Below, one piece after another: positions 34,869 to 47,443 of a stretch of DNA of 64,000 nt. The notes under the pieces are model-generated. The model saw only the letters and a list, made by a program, of their open reading frames with translations. It did not search any database and had not been told where the DNA came from. The position numbers and the translations under genes were made by a program. Within the stretch, counting starts at the first letter, position 1, and every line of letters begins with the position of its first letter. Source of the DNA: Psilocybe azurescens (taxonomy: Eukaryota > Basidiomycota > Agaricomycetes > Agaricales > Agrocybaceae); contig JAJIRX010000032.1 in assembly GCA_023853785.1 (NCBI GenBank), forward strand, positions 310,001 through 374,000. The letters are read 5' to 3'.

Positions 34869-36554
34869 CAAAGAGCCAAGCAGTAGATGCGAAACTGCGT
34901 TTACGGGAAGCAAAAGAAAAGCGCCCACAAGTTTTTGGGGTCATCTTCACACAACGCTGCTGTATCTCTCCGCTCTTGAGCTCGTTGGTCGACCTTTCAT
35001 TCTTCTCAAATACTGTCTACTGTATCTTAATAGATATTGCATACTTGTGTTGGATGATCCAATGTTTGAAGGGATTCACAGCTATCCTCAGTTTTATCGT
35101 TATTTTCATACTTCCAAAGTGCAAGGCATTTGCAATGCAGGAGACTCGTAAGAACATTGTATTTACACTACTAGTAGAGCAAGAGAAGACGTATTCCAAA
35201 TATTATACGTTATTCAAGAAACAGAAGATGCATTCCACTGCCCATTCATTTACCGTATCTTGTAGATCTATGGTTGCTTTTCGGACTCGATTCGTGTGCT
35301 GTGGAGAAAGCTTACCAGCAATCTAGATTGCATGGAGCCTGTTCAAAGTTATCACCAGATCCAAAAATTCTAAATTGTCCAATGGAAGTAATATAACCCG
35401 GACATTGCGATGGTGTCATTTCTATCTAACACGACATGTGGGAAGGATCCCGCCAGAATCGATTCAGACAGCGTATTCCAGAGTCATCAGCAACTCAGAC
35501 AGAAACTTATTCAAGCGCGCAAGGCAGTGTCAAGAGCCTATGAAAGGAGTACACGGCTATTCACTGTCGATGTTCTCGAAAGCCTCGTCACAAACGACAT
35601 CCAACGACGAGTGGTCAATGGGCCCATACTTTCTTTAAGCACAAGTGCAGAGCGCATAGTATAATGAAACCCGTATTCCAAGTAGTAGTTTCCCAAGCAG
35701 AGTAGTATCTTCATTGAAATTAGGTATACTTCTGACCGAAGGTTCGCCGAGGGCCATGAGATTGCAATGTAATGAAATAGGCGGATAAGATGCGCCAAAT
35801 CGCCAAAGCAGATGAATCTGGGTGTGCGAAGTTGAAAACAAGGCCTTCTGGAATTATCGCTTCATCCAAATTCCTTGGAGTCTGCTGTAGCAGGCAGTAC
35901 GAAGCGCATAGTGCAGGTAGAATGATTTGCGATAAGGATATCCTTCCATACTGCAAATTCCATTGGAATCCTGAGAAAGAAAGCCACAAACATGAACTCG
36001 TGTCTCGCAAGTACGAGTGTGGTAAGTTGGTAGGTGATGGTCAAGTGACAAGTTACATACAGTTCAAGATGGTTGGCCGCCTTCTGACTTGAAATTCCCA
36101 TGCATGTGAGTCACTACTAGTGAGTGCGAAAATATCCAGATTCAATCACTTACATGCTTCATAATTATCTACTTTGTATTGAATGCAAACTAATGTTAGT
36201 GCAACACATTTCAAACTTGAATGTTGGTTGACCCATTGAAACGCATCTTGTTATCTGCTATCAAACAGATTCCCAACGCCTATTGACCAAACATAGTTGT
36301 TTACAGTGCATTCGCGCAAGTACACATAGAAACCAGACGACCGACAACTTTGGGTTCCGCCACAAGAAGAACGCATACGCAACTGCACCCGTCCACAATT
36401 CAAAACTGTCAAATATCGCGGAGATATCTCCCCGACGCCAAGACGAGTAGAAAGTAGGCTGGGGAAAAGATCTTAGATGGTAAGCGCCCACATCCAGAAT
36501 TCCGAAAATCCAAGTTTCGATCGAAGTATGTTGTACATTGCATGGCCAAGCGGT
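34869..36554. other. 1.7 kb without a supported gene
   Basis: Compared with its flanks this is AT-rich, with many short overlapping frames on both strands (for example 35410-35664 plus; 35720-36010 and 35862-36101 minus). None shows a domain, transposase or reverse transcriptase motif. Some may be decayed coding sequence. Confidence 0.35.
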
Positions 36555-38635
36555 TCACCTTTTTCGAGCCTTCTTTTTCTTCGCGTCCGTACTAGGAGTC
36601 AATTCAGGTAATGGGATAGTTATCGAACCCCCTGCCGCCTCAGATTCGATCCCACCGCCCTGCTCGATAGCCTTCTGGGCTTCTAGAGAGAAGAACACAT
36701 CCCGCAGTTGCTCTTTGAGATCCTTCACCTCGGCGGCGGCGGCGTCCCTATCTTTATCCGCCAACTCGACCCTTTCTCGCATCTTCCCAAGGTTCTTCAT
36801 CAAACCCTCGCTAACAGCGCGCTCCTCCCTAAGCTCTTTCTCGAGTTTCCTGGCGAGGTCCGTGACTTTTTCAGCTCGGCTTTCGGCCTTGGCTTTCTCC
36901 TTCATAATTTGAGATACTCTCTCTTCCTCGGCCTTGCGGTGCTGCAGATCCTCTGCCCTGCTGCGTTCTTTCTCTCTATTGAATTCGTCGCTAAGTTTTT
37001 CAACGAGGGATTTGAGTTCCTCCACTTGACTCTTTAGTTCCTGTGATTGCTCTTCATAGAACGAACGTTGAGAATCGAGCTGCGAAGTAAGAAGATACGA
37101 ATATTCGATTCCGATTGCTTCAATTTTCTCCGCGCTTAATGCATCTGCTTGACTGGGGCCGAGGCCACCCTCTCGCGGAGTTGCAGTTACAGAGGACGCT
37201 GCGCTTGGAAGTTCTACCAACTTCCCGTCCGCCTTGTTTTGTATCAAGCGATGCACATAGCCGTCGCCTGCGTAGTCCCACACGCGTTGGGTCTCAAGCT
37301 CCAATGCGTACAGGTGCGTGGTCGCTTGATAATGGGCCTGTGCGTGTGCTTGGCCATAACGGCCACATCCAACATTTCCGCAGATGAGGCATATCCACAG
37401 GTTCGTCGTCGAAGAGCAAGCCGTACAAGATGACTGTGTTGGAGCCAAAGGATCTGCAAAGGGGATTGTCCGTGTAGAGGTCGAAGAGGTTGGATGGGAA
37501 GACAACAGTGTCTGAGAGTAGCGACAGACTGGACAGCTGTAGTTGAAATTCAGACTTCCGTTGTTCTTCAGAATATAGTATCAGACACATACCGGCTGTC
37601 TCCCCATTTGCTTAGACATGCGCAGTGGAAAGTGTGTGAACACGGTACTGTGATGAGGCCAGTAACGGCCGAATCCATGCGTTCGAGGCACACTGGACAA
37701 GTTGGCAATTCATACATGTTTCCTTGGGCAGCTTCAATACGAGAAATGGTTTGGGAAACATTGTCTTCCACGTCAATAGTTACTGATAGAACATGCACTA
37801 TATGACAAATTTCTGGCTAGGCATCACAATCAGAATTTGAAGCAGGAAAAATGACAGTGTACTACACACTTGCATCGAATTGAAAGGTTTCCCATTATAA
37901 GCCTCTGCAAATTCTGCAGCATCTGCTGGATTGATGAATTTGATGACAACCATGGAACGATTTGGTGCAAAGTCTCTGGAAAGCAGATTAGGAACCGGCT
38001 CGGTATTATCACCCTATGAAGGCGGACGTACCTGATTATCCGAAGATGTGCGATACCATCCACTGCTGGAGCAACAAATTCCAGAAAATCAGAAGGTGTC
38101 ATCCAAGGTGGAACTGCCAATACACCCAACATAATCCCTTCTGTTTCTTCAGCAGGATCCGTAAGCGCCATTTCGGATACTTTGGCTTCGAGTTCTTCGG
38201 GAGTGGGTTTGGTAGACCCATCCCGGAATATGTGGACCGTCCCTTCAGGAAGATTGGTAGTTCCAGATTTGCTACGGGTGTGTGGAACGAAGGTCGCTTC
38301 AGCTGGACCTGGAACGGAAACTTTCATTAGCAAAAGCAGGAGTCGACCATTACTTCACGGACGAACGCACCTTTTGAACGGATTTTATCTTTTGCAGAGA
38401 GCATCATCGATCCCATATGATCAAAATCAACCCAGTCAATAGCTATAGGTCCAAATCTGTAATCCTTTGTCTTCGGAAGTAGTCGAGAAAGTGTGTTTCG
38501 TCGAACAGTCGACTTTGAAGAATGACTTGGAAGTGGTTGAAATAGTGTTGCAGGTATAAACGACTCTGGCAAACTTTGTCTAGAAGTTGTAGGCTTTGTG
38601 TTTAGTGATATCCGAATGTGATAACCACGACGCAT
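36555..38635 (-). CDS. ETP1: BRAP2/Etp1-type RING E3 ubiquitin ligase with UBP zinc finger
   Basis: Homologs are human BRAP/IMP and yeast Etp1, cytoplasmic RING proteins linked to Ras-MAPK scaffolding and ethanol tolerance. ATG 38635 begins [20 protein letters not shown]. The BRAP2 RRM-like domain reads [20 protein letters not shown], then [20 protein letters not shown] and [17 protein letters not shown]. The RING is [28 protein letters not shown], then RCPVCRYSQ after an intron. The UBP zinc finger is [40 protein letters not shown] and [21 protein letters not shown] long coiled coil and a Lys-rich end (KKKKARKR) follow. The domain order is complete. About five introns. The start is 141 bp from that of the Nudix gene. 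Confidence 0.93.
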
Positions 38636-38776
38636 TGGAAGAGAAAAAAGACAGGATCAAGTTTGCATTCTGTACTTTAACATGCACGGTGCCGCGGCAA
38701 GTCAGCGATGTCATTTGTGGCTGTACAGCATTCAATGGAAGATGACTTTGAATTTGAGTGTTTGGATCAGTGAAAG

Positions 38777-39814
38777 ATGGCAGATAAGATATTATTGGAA
38801 TGGACACTCCAGTCGGTCAGAATCTGGAAGCTCGTTATGTCTTTTCGTCAGTCCCACTCTTTGGCAGCCACCAGTTTGATATCTTTGACAAAGCCAATAA
38901 CTCCCAATACCCTCAACATAATTAGAAATATTTTAAAATCCAACTCTTACGCAGGGAATGTGCCCATCACCGGAACAACCCCTAAATCATGGAATGCCGC
39001 CGTTCTCATACCATTTTGCAATGTAGGAGGAGAACCGGGAATATTGCTCGAAGTCAGAGCCAAGGCACTCAGATCTCATTCCGGGGGAAATCAGGTAGGG
39101 CTGAAATCTATCAATTACATGCCATCTCTGATTTCCGTCCTTGAATCAGTTTCCCTGGCGGCCGTATTGACGAAGTAAGGCATTTTCACGAGTCTGTGTG
39201 AAGAGCACCTCTTAGGAAGCTTGTTCAAGACAGATGAATCACTAGTGCATGGGGCATTACGCGAAACCCACGAAGAATTGGGTATAGATCCTGGTCGCAT
39301 TGAGGTTCTCGGAGAAGTCGGTCCATCTGAGATGAACTTGCGTGGTGATATGAGGGTATGGCCGTTTGTCGTAAGTCTTTACAGCCATTGGGGTTGTGGT
39401 CGGATTTATGAGGCTGAAGGCGCATCTGAAGGGATTTGTCCACTCTTCCGATGAGGGAGAAATCACCGGCGACCAACCATACCCTCCCTAGATTTAGAAG
39501 TCCTTCGCGAGCAAGCATCCCCCGCAGAGGTCGCGACCGCCATTCATCTACCACTAAAGAGATTTGTCTCGTCACGTCAAGTCCGACGGTCCATGTTCCG
39601 CTCATCTGAGCCTTATTGGACAATTGATGTCACCGATATCGTCAAGCCATTACTGGGGGTGGATGCTGTCACAGGAAAAACAGCTGAGGAGGATGTCAAA
39701 GACGAGGTGGGGCCTGGTGTCGGCGGTCGTATAGAGGTCTGGGGATTGACAGGCTGGTACCTGTCATTATTGATGAAAGCTTTAAAGGTAGAGTATATTG
39801 ATAGTAAGTCATGA
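38777..39814 (+). CDS. PCD1: Nudix hydrolase of the coenzyme A diphosphatase type (Pcd1/NUDT7/8-like)
   Basis: Peroxisomal or mitochondrial members split CoA and its oxidised derivatives into 3',5'-ADP and (acyl)phosphopantetheine. The CoA-specific motif LLEVRAKALRSHSG, then FPGGRIDE, runs into the Nudix box GGRIDETDESLVHGALRETHEELGI (about 39170-39290, shown in two overlapping exons). Later exons read VLGEVGPSEMNLRGDMRVWP and EVLREQASPAEVATAIHLPL, then EPYWTIDVTD and GLTGWYLSLLMKAL. Two frame problems occur. The G run at 39083-39087 seems one G too long: with four Gs it splices to HSGEISFPGG. The C run at 39486-39488 seems one short. Start at 38777 or 38837 (MSFRQSHSLAATS); the end may be 39814 or a little further if a last intron exists. 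Confidence 0.86.
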
Positions 39815-39847
39815 GAGCGATATCCAGGATTCAATGAAACCGAGACG

Positions 39848-40569
39848 TCATCGCCGCCTTTGCCGCAATGTGGCCTTTTCATTTAAGGGTTCGGACATCG
39901 GTTGCGGAAGTTCAGTCGAATCGGATTCCGGGACTGAGTCCACCTTCTTATGCTGGGCAAACCGCCTCCTTATTGCCTTTGGGGGCATTAGATTGGCGTG
40001 ACTGCCAAATCATGTACAGGACGGCCTCCGCAAAAGCGACAACGATAGCGGCAAAAAGAGCGAAGAGAACACGCTGTGAAGTGATCAGAAAACAGGCGAT
40101 ATTGTCTACTTTGAATACAACACACCCATTCGTTCCCCCAACCAGTTTTATCTGCCGCCCACCAAGCGGCAAAAGCTACGCCCGCAATACTTAGAAGGGC
40201 ATTGAGCAAGACTGTGATAGCTTTTCTTTCTCGTATGCGGTCTGCCTCGATGTCTTCTGGTTCTCTGGGAGGCACGTAGTCGCCGAATTTACGTTCTGGG
40301 GAGGTAATTGTGCCCGCAAGGAGTGATATCATTGAGAAAGCGTGTGGATCGAGTCCTTTAGATTTGAGCTTTTCTAGGGATTGATCTGTACGGGTCCATT
40401 GCGAGAGAGCAAACAGGATTTTGTACGGAATAATTGGCGGGAGCGGATCTGTTAGAAATGGATCGAGTTCTTGCGCCTGTTGAGTAGGTAAAAGCGGATA
40501 TATATCTCGCAAACTGGCTACAAGGTGAGGCTCTAGAGAAATGTTGATGTCGGTGGTAGAGTTGCCCAT
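39848..40569 (-). CDS. VMA12: V-ATPase assembly factor Vma12 (TMEM199-like), ER membrane
   Basis: Vma12 works with Vma22 in the ER to assemble the V0 sector of the vacuolar proton pump. ATG 40569 opens MGNSTTDINISLEPHLVAS, then LKSKGLDPHAFSMISLLAGT, the family motif SPERKFGDYVPPREPEDIEA and DRIRERKAITVLLNALLSIA, the first of two spans; the second follows an intron (VLFALFAAIVVAFAEAVLYM). As written, the frame ends PKGNKEAVCPA at 39948. Removing one base from the G run 39981-39985 (C on the coding strand) opens a better C-terminus: PKAIRRRFAQHKKVDSVPE to a stop at 39848. I give that end. The gene ends 33 bp from the stop of the converging Nudix gene and faces the ataxin-10 gene. Confidence 0.8.
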
Positions 40570-40750
40570 TGTGGTTGAAAGATGAAACGACTCTGTTTTT
40601 AGTCTTCTTGACCTTGACAGATGGATGACTTGACGGTCAGTCATGAACTGCCATGTTGATCCATACTACCACACAACCACACAGGCGGGACTATATGTAA
40701 GCTTAGACACCCTCGATAAAAACAGACGCCCCCTCTTTCCTTTCGCCATC

Positions 40751-43082
40751 ATGGATTACGCTCAGGGTTCCGCCGTTGCCGTCCAATTTCGGCAGGCTTG
40801 TGCGGATTGCAATTTCAAGGACAAACGCAGGGTTCGGTCATTGATTGGTGTGCTCGACTCGACTGCCCAAGCCCTTGCTCAGAGTGATGTCGTACGGTAT
40901 GCTTACCGATCCTTAAGTTGACTTCCCTGCACGGGCTTATCTCCTTTGTAGCTCACAAGCAGGCGCCGATCTTAAACTCTGGACCGATCTGCGAAAGCTA
41001 TGGCGCGACCTCACTCGGATGCAGCTCTCGTTCTGGGACAACGACGATTCAGATGACGAAACCGGGGAGAGCGAAAGCACTAGCCAAGAAGCCAGCCTCC
41101 GTCAAGTCTGTATGAGCCTGGCCAAGTTCACCAGGAATCTGGTGGCCGGAGTGCCTGCAAACCAATCCCGAGCATAGTATGTATTCAAATCTGATCACTT
41201 GTCTTCCCGAGCGCGTAGCCCCTTGCTCTGAATGGAGCCGGGAAAAATAAATTAATCACAACACGAATTCTCCTAACAGTGAAAATGAGCCCGACATGCG
41301 ACGCCTGCTTCACTTCTACACCTCCTGGTCCGCTATGGAGGACAGTGAATGTAAGTTACTCACAGTTTCTTCTTGTTCGGAAGGGATCGGTGCTCATTGC
41401 CTATTTCATAGCTGTTGCTACGGCTCGCGTTTTGACACAGGCCCTTTCCAACACGGTTACCGCAAATGACACCCTTGTGGCCAGCTTGTGGGAGTCGTAT
41501 ATGAATCTACCGGAAGATCAGGTCGTCCTACTGTACGTCCAATTCTCGCCGCGATCTGCACAGTATAGCTCAAGTTTCATCTGTCAAACTCTAGTCGATT
41601 GTTGGGATCTCCAGACGAACGCACATTGTTGACCACTCTGATCTTTATCTTGAACTGTATACATGGGAGCAAAAGAGAACGTATGCCGTTTAAATTCCTA
41701 TCTGAATGGCATGTTTTGACTGTGTCGTGCTTTTAGACAGCTTTTGACGAAATCAAATGTCGGCGTTCGGATATGCATAGGATTGCTTGACAACATGGTT
41801 CGCCTGCATGAGGCTCAAGAAGGCAGCGAGGGAGCTAAAGCCTTTGATGTCGGGTCAGTCATCAATTTGAACAGTTAGATGATCATATTTCACACCATTT
41901 CCAGATATGCGATATTCACTCAATTTATCGAAGGAGGACTTGTCCCTGATTTGTATAAAAAATTTCAAATGTCAGTGGCTATTCGTTGAAAAGTTGGCCA
42001 AAACTCAAAAAAGCACACAGACCAAAGGAGATTGTAACACCTCACCAAACGACTCTCTTGAAACTTGTTGACTCGTATCTTCAATCTACGCAACTGAACG
42101 CGACAGCTATCCAGCTGCCCGACATTCTTCATACACACGAATCTCTTGGATCTTTTTTTGGCAAAGCGCTTTTTTACTCTGTCGAATTACGCTCAGAAAG
42201 CCATACACCGCTCACTTGGGATGGTCCCGCCATCAAAGAATAAACTAACGAGCGTTGAAGACACTCAAAGGGAGAGAAGTTCTTCAGATTCGACGTCGTC
42301 TTCAGCAACATCATCTGCTATCTCGTCTCCGTCTCCAGTGATGCCGTGTGATTTTCCCCAGGAGCTTGACGTGATGCTGCCTAAAGTATGTGAGGCTCTT
42401 GTCCTTGTTACTCAGTGCATCATCACTATATGTTTGGAAGCGGAAGAACAGCAAACGCGTATAGAAGAGGGAATCTCGACAGTCGTGACATTCACCAACC
42501 TAAAAATTATTTCATTCAGAAAAAGCATTCGGACGTGGGTGTCGTCGAGAACTTGATAGGCATGCCTTTTCTCCCAAAGACTTTCTTTCCGAAGTCCTGA
42601 CTGATTTTCTATTTGCAGAGTTGCTGCATATACTTGATATATTCCTCCCTCGTATCAACTTCGGCAAGCCTGTTAACGCTGACGGGACACCAGTTTCAAC
42701 ATCACAGCCAAGCGTCGGCGAAAGTTCCGGTTTCTCCTATTTGAAGCGTGATTTGGTTCGGCTGTTGGGTGTCCTGTCCCATGGTGTCAAATCTGTACAA
42801 GACCGTACACGCGAGGCTGGTGGCCTTGCGGTAGTTATGAACCTGTGCGTCGTGGATGAACGAAATCCATGTGAGTGGCCCAGAGCTTTTGACAGGTACA
42901 TGATAAATGTAAACTGATTGTTGCTGGGTATATTAGATCTGCGGGAACACGCTATTTTTACATTGCATAATCTATTAAAAGACAATCCTGAAAACCAGCA
43001 GTTTGTAGACAGTGTAAAGCCTTCGCAAGAGTGGGCCGAGGACGGTACACTGAAATCAAGAGTTGGAGCTGTACGCAAATAG
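40751..43082 (+). CDS. Ataxin-10 domain protein
   Basis: This is an armadillo-like helical protein of the ataxin-10 family (yeast Ctr86 and animal ATXN10 are relatives; the role is poorly defined, cytokinesis or translation links). ATG 40751 starts MDYAQGSAVAVQFRQACAD. Helical repeats follow, for example ASLRQVCMSLAKFTRNLVAG and ATARVLTQALSNTVTANDTL. The family's signature C-terminal block is SYLKRDLVRLLGVLSHGVKS, VQDRTREAGGLAVVMNLCVV and DERNPYLREHAIFTLHNLL, then KDNPENQQFVDSVKP, ending at TAG 43080-43082. About ten introns. The central exon changes frame at the T run 42170-42175: five Ts would give GKALFTLSNYAQKAIHRSL, where six give a premature stop. Another likely single-base error. Confidence 0.82.
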
Positions 43083-43298
43083 TCGCCTTACCGCTTCTTC
43101 TTCCTGCTCATATGATAATTCATTTACTTACATGCATCGAACATTATTTTTACAATCATTCATTATGTACACCAACTTGAACATTAATATTACATATGAG
43201 ATCGTCATCGTCTGGATGCTTAGGATAAAGCTCCTACATTTTGAGTACAACTACATGAACCTACGTATACTTAATCTATTATTAAGGGTTTGCAGCGA

Positions 43299-45026
43299 CT
43301 ATTCCTCGTCATCGTCGAATGCGATAGCACGTTTGCTCGTGACGCGCCGCACCTTGAAATCCTCGTCCTCTTCCTCCTCACTCTCGACGTCCATAGCGCC
43401 AGCGCCATCCTCATCTGTATCCTCATCATCATCATCATTCCTCTTCTTCGCTCTTTTAACTTCACCCCCCCGATTCTTTTTCTCTGCCGCAGCTTGTTTC
43501 TCGAGATTGGCTTCCATTCTTTCGAGGTCATCCTCTGCATCGCTGCCGTCTTTATGTCGCTTACGACTGGGACCGGCATCACCGTCCTCATCTGAATCAT
43601 CTGGCACAACAAAGTCGTCCGCTTGGTAATCCTCTTCTCCCTTTTCTTCTCCAGATTTGCGTTTCACCTTGCGCGGTGAGCCACCGGCACCCATACTATC
43701 TTCGTCGTCGTCCGATCCACCACCATACATTCCAGCACGGTCGTCTTCATCATCACTCCACATAACGTCGTGGTCAGCACTTCTACGGTAGTTGCGTCTC
43801 CTCTTCCCTGATCCCAGACCATCATTGTCATCCGTCTTCTTCCTTGATTTCCTCGCGCTTTGCTTCATCATCTCCAATTTTTCTTTCTCAGGATCAACAG
43901 AAGGATCGTTCACCAGCTTCAAGCGCGCGACTTGCTTGTGCTTCTGTTCCACGGCGCGTACGAGCATGCGGTGAACCTCGGAAGACATGCCCGTTGGACG
44001 AAGGCTCATGTAGCCAGTGATAATGGCTTCGGATTGGAGGACCTGGGAACGCTTGTGTTGGGCGACGAGATACGTCAGTCCCTGGGTTTTGCCTGTGGCT
44101 GGGGTCGTTTGACTGGCGGGTTGGGATTGAGATTGAGTTCCCACAGATTGGCGGACAACAGCGGCAGAGTTGTCGATAGATTGATCAATGTCGAATAGCT
44201 CCTTTCCGAGACGAAGGCTTAGAGAACCATCTGACCAGCGAATTATTCGACTGTTGGCCTCTTTCCGCTGTATGTCAAGCTTTGTTAATAAGTGCTTGTA
44301 ATAGATTTTGCTCTGGTACTAACATCTTCGCCATTGGCGTCTTTCGTCCAACGCCATCGAAGCATGTTCCCGACTCTGAGTTTGATAGTGTTTGTTTTCT
44401 CGCGAGCGGCGGCACCTACAAGAGCCTCCTCCTCGTCGGGACCAACATATGTATCAGGGTGGAATGGTTTAGTATCCACCTTGACGTAGTTCGGCATTCG
44501 AATGACCCAGTTCTGACAACAGAGCCCGTGCTTAGCATTCTGAATTCCGCAATAGAAAATCTTTGAATCCTACATCTCCATCTGACGACTTGGGAACTGG
44601 CAGGTTCGGAAATGTGACTTCGGCCTCCTTGACTTCTACCGCGATTTCCGGAGGCGCCTCATCCTCCTCGTACTCCAAAGCGTGTCTATGTTCGCGTTCT
44701 GGAGACGGCAGTTGTTCAGAGTCCGGTCCGGATGCAGTGGGCGATGCTGGCGCCCTATTAAACGATAAGGAAGTGCATTTTTGGTATAGTATGGAGAATT
44801 AGGGCTATACCGACCTGGCGTGTCTCTGTACCTCTACGTCGTTGTCATTTCCAAAAAGGTCCGACATTTGTTCATCGTCCTCTTCCTCTTCTTCGGAATC
44901 ATCTTTGGGAGATTCGTGGGCGGAATTGTTCATTTCGATATCGTCGGAGGAATGGCCTCGGCTGCGTTCTTCTTTGAGGTGATGAGATTGTGGATATTCG
45001 TCCAGAGCACCGGCAAGACTTGACAT
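43299..45026 (-). CDS. LEO1: Paf1 complex subunit Leo1
   Basis: Leo1 is a subunit of the Paf1 transcription elongation complex, acting with RNA polymerase II in the nucleus. ATG 45026 opens MSSLAGALDEYPQSHHLKEE and a very acidic segment (SPKDDSEEEEEDDEQMSDLF). The conserved core reads MPNYVKVDTKPFHPDTYV, TIKLRVGNMLRWRWTKDANG, then SNSRIIRWSDGSLSLRLGKE, FDIDQSIDN, GLTYLVAQHKRSQVLQSEAI and ITGYMSLRPTGMSSEVHRML. The C-terminus alternates Lys/Arg and Asp/Glu blocks and ends ITSKRAIAFDDDEE-like at 43299. This acidic-core-charged order is the standard Leo1 layout. Three or four introns. Confidence 0.9.
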
Positions 45027-46096
45027 TTCCCTGAAAGCTATGCGAGTACGAGCGTTAAAGGGTGGTAATTCAAGAGGCGCTGGACGTGAGCACTGAGCGT
45101 TGCTGAGGCTTCAACGAATTTCTAAACGGAATACACGTGAGGGAGTGTACTTCCAAATGGGGTAAATACCACATGAGCGGTGCTGACTTTGAAAGAGATT
45201 GAGCACAGCCGGAAACACAGCCAGCTACCAGAGCTCACACCCACATTTTCGTTCAAACCACGTCCAGGTTATGCCCCAGTCGCCCTCAAAGATAAGTTAC
45301 AATATGTCAACTATGTCCGATACTCTGTATATCTGTCCTCAAAGTTAGAACTCTTTTTTGGTCCATATCTGCCCCACAACGCCATTATTTTGGGATTTTA
45401 TGCTTGCATTTATTTCGCACACTGCACTGCGATGCTGTGCAATCACTTGGATCAGCGCGTCGTTGCATCCTCCTTCTGGAATGCTGTGCGCAGCTTTCCT
45501 GTGCTCGGAATTCTTCGAAATACAGATACAACATTGACTCATGTACACCCTCCACCTCGTCCCGGCAGCGCATGTCTTTTCTAACGGCTGATGTGGTCGA
45601 AAAGGTTGTGTCAGTTGCCATATATGGAATGACATGCGACCTCAACACGCTGGTCCAAGTCACCCAATGCGATCATTTCCTTCCATTTTCCTTTTCTCAA
45701 CACCGAGGCTGAGCAAATACATCCTCCCGATGTGTTCAGCAATACGGCGGCAACCACAATAGATTTCATTCTCGTCTATCCAAAATGGGATCCTCATCTG
45801 AAGTCCGGAAATTATTCCTAGTACCAGCGTATAAGTATCGCGACACAGCTGCGATTATCCTTACCTTTATTTGCCCATGGCCGCCACCTCCCTTCTCTTT
45901 TCTCAAGACATGATCTCTACATTTAACAACGAGTCAACGGCTCCAAAACAGTGAGTCACTAAAGCGTTATATACGGCCCGTTTCTGAACTTCAGTCCCCT
46001 CTCTTCAGAGGACGAGCGCTATCTTCACCCAACCACCTAAACCACTGGTTGACTCAACAACAACATCGACCGAGTCACCACCAGACCCCTAGGACA
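45027..46096. other. Divergent intergenic region, about 1.07 kb
   Basis: This lies between the divergent LEO1 and 46097 genes. Plus-strand open frames at 45180-45584 and 45404-45712 overlap each other and the opposite strand and show no domain, so I leave them out. Confidence 0.4.
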
Positions 46097-47443
46097 ATGT
46101 CCAGCAATAATACCAACGACAACGAGTCATATGTATGTGGTTTACATCATGTCTTTGCATTTTCTTACGCGTCCTTACCCAGTCCCAGTCTAATCATCGG
46201 GGTGAAGACCTGGCAGAATATACATTTATAACCCATGGACCCAATGACGAATATGTTTGGCCGGCCACTAACTCATCATTCAATATGCAATTGAATATCC
46301 AGACCAATGCCAACCTCTCTCGCACATTACCGTCTCCTGCTTACTCCGACAGTTGGTCGGAATACACCAACTACAACGGCCATACCGAACAGGCTTCGAA
46401 CTCACCGACCTATTTGTTGAACAACAACTTCTCACCTGATAGTGCCTTGGGTCCGTATGGCGTCAATTCTAGGAGCCCCACATTTCTCCTACGGGGTCGG
46501 ACCCGACATTGTCGCCTTTGTATTCATCATCGCCACACCTGTCGCCCTCCACTCCGAACAGCTCCTTTATGCCATCTCCGACATTGACTGAGATGAACAT
46601 GAATAACTTGCTTGTGCTCGACCCTCAGAGCACTATAGGGAATGTTAGTCGCTCTATTGATACATGACATGTAGTGGCTAATTTGATTGTCTAGCCCGAG
46701 AAACCTCGTTACACTCATCGCGAGCAGCTTGTAAAGTTCCGAGAGGCGTTCAATCTCCCCATGGAGGGTGCAGGACCATTCATCCCCCAGCCTATGTACA
46801 AGCCTCACACGACCAGCGATCGCAAACGCTATGTCGAGGAGGTCATGCTCGAGAGCCCTATGCTCTTCATCTCTGAACACCCGGAGCAGTATGGCATCCC
46901 TCTAAAGGACGCGCTTCATTCTCGCACGAAGAAGTTGCGTGACCGCGACATGGTCGTGTTCGAAGGTCGTGGACCCAGTGTCTCCATTAGACTTGAGGTT
47001 AGTTTCTTACACCATGGTTAAACTATTATGTACCTTATATTCTTCTTCTTTTCTAGTGGCCTGGATATAGGCAATGGAGCAGGCAGATCCCTACTAAGGA
47101 TTTCCGCAGTCCACCTCAGCCTATCACCCTTGCTAAGCTAGCTAAGAATGTCGCCAAGTGTGTTCAGCGATTTATGACAGACCGCAAGTCTCTGCCCATG
47201 GAAGAAGAGGCTGATCATCGATGGAAAATTGGCGATGGCCCCAACGATATCAAACTTGAGGACCTCATTCTTGTCAGCATCCATCATGTTTCGTTGGGAA
47301 GTTGGCAGCCTCAATTGAGGCTCGTACGCCCACTTCGCCAGCAACGCCATGGTCATAGCTTGTCGCTACCACACATGCCTCCTACACCTATGACTGCGTC
47401 AAATGCATCGCCTTCTACTATCCCATTTTCTCAACTTTCATAA
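46097..47443 (+). CDS. Conserved mushroom protein of unknown function
   Basis: The function is not known to me, but the C-terminal domain is one I recall from many Agaricomycete genomes, often in several copies. ATG 46097 begins MSSNNTNDNESY, then a disordered Asn/Ser-rich half (NLSRTLPSPAYSDSWSEYTN). The conserved part starts YTHREQLVKFREAFNLPMEG and continues AGPFIPQPMYKPHTTSDRKR, YVEEVMLESPMLFISEHPEQ, YGIPLKDALHSRTKKLRDRD, RLEWPGYRQWSRQIPTKDF and RSPPQPITLAKLAKNVAKCV. It ends VSIHHVSLGSWQPQLRLVRP plus a tail to TAA 47441-47443. The disordered half needs one extra T at 46483-46485 to read SPTFSPTGSDPTLSP in frame. The many basic and aromatic residues and N-terminal disorder suggest a regulatory protein; that is a guess. 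Confidence 0.6.

Noticed and set aside
35410..36101. Possible transposon or membrane protein remnants on both strands
   Set aside because: No terminal repeats, integrase, transposase or reverse transcriptase motif was visible, and the frames interrupt one another.
45180..45712. Plus-strand open frames that could be a gene between LEO1 and 46097
   Set aside because: The frames overlap each other and the opposite strand, Cys/Ser/Arg-rich without domains, and lack convincing splice links.
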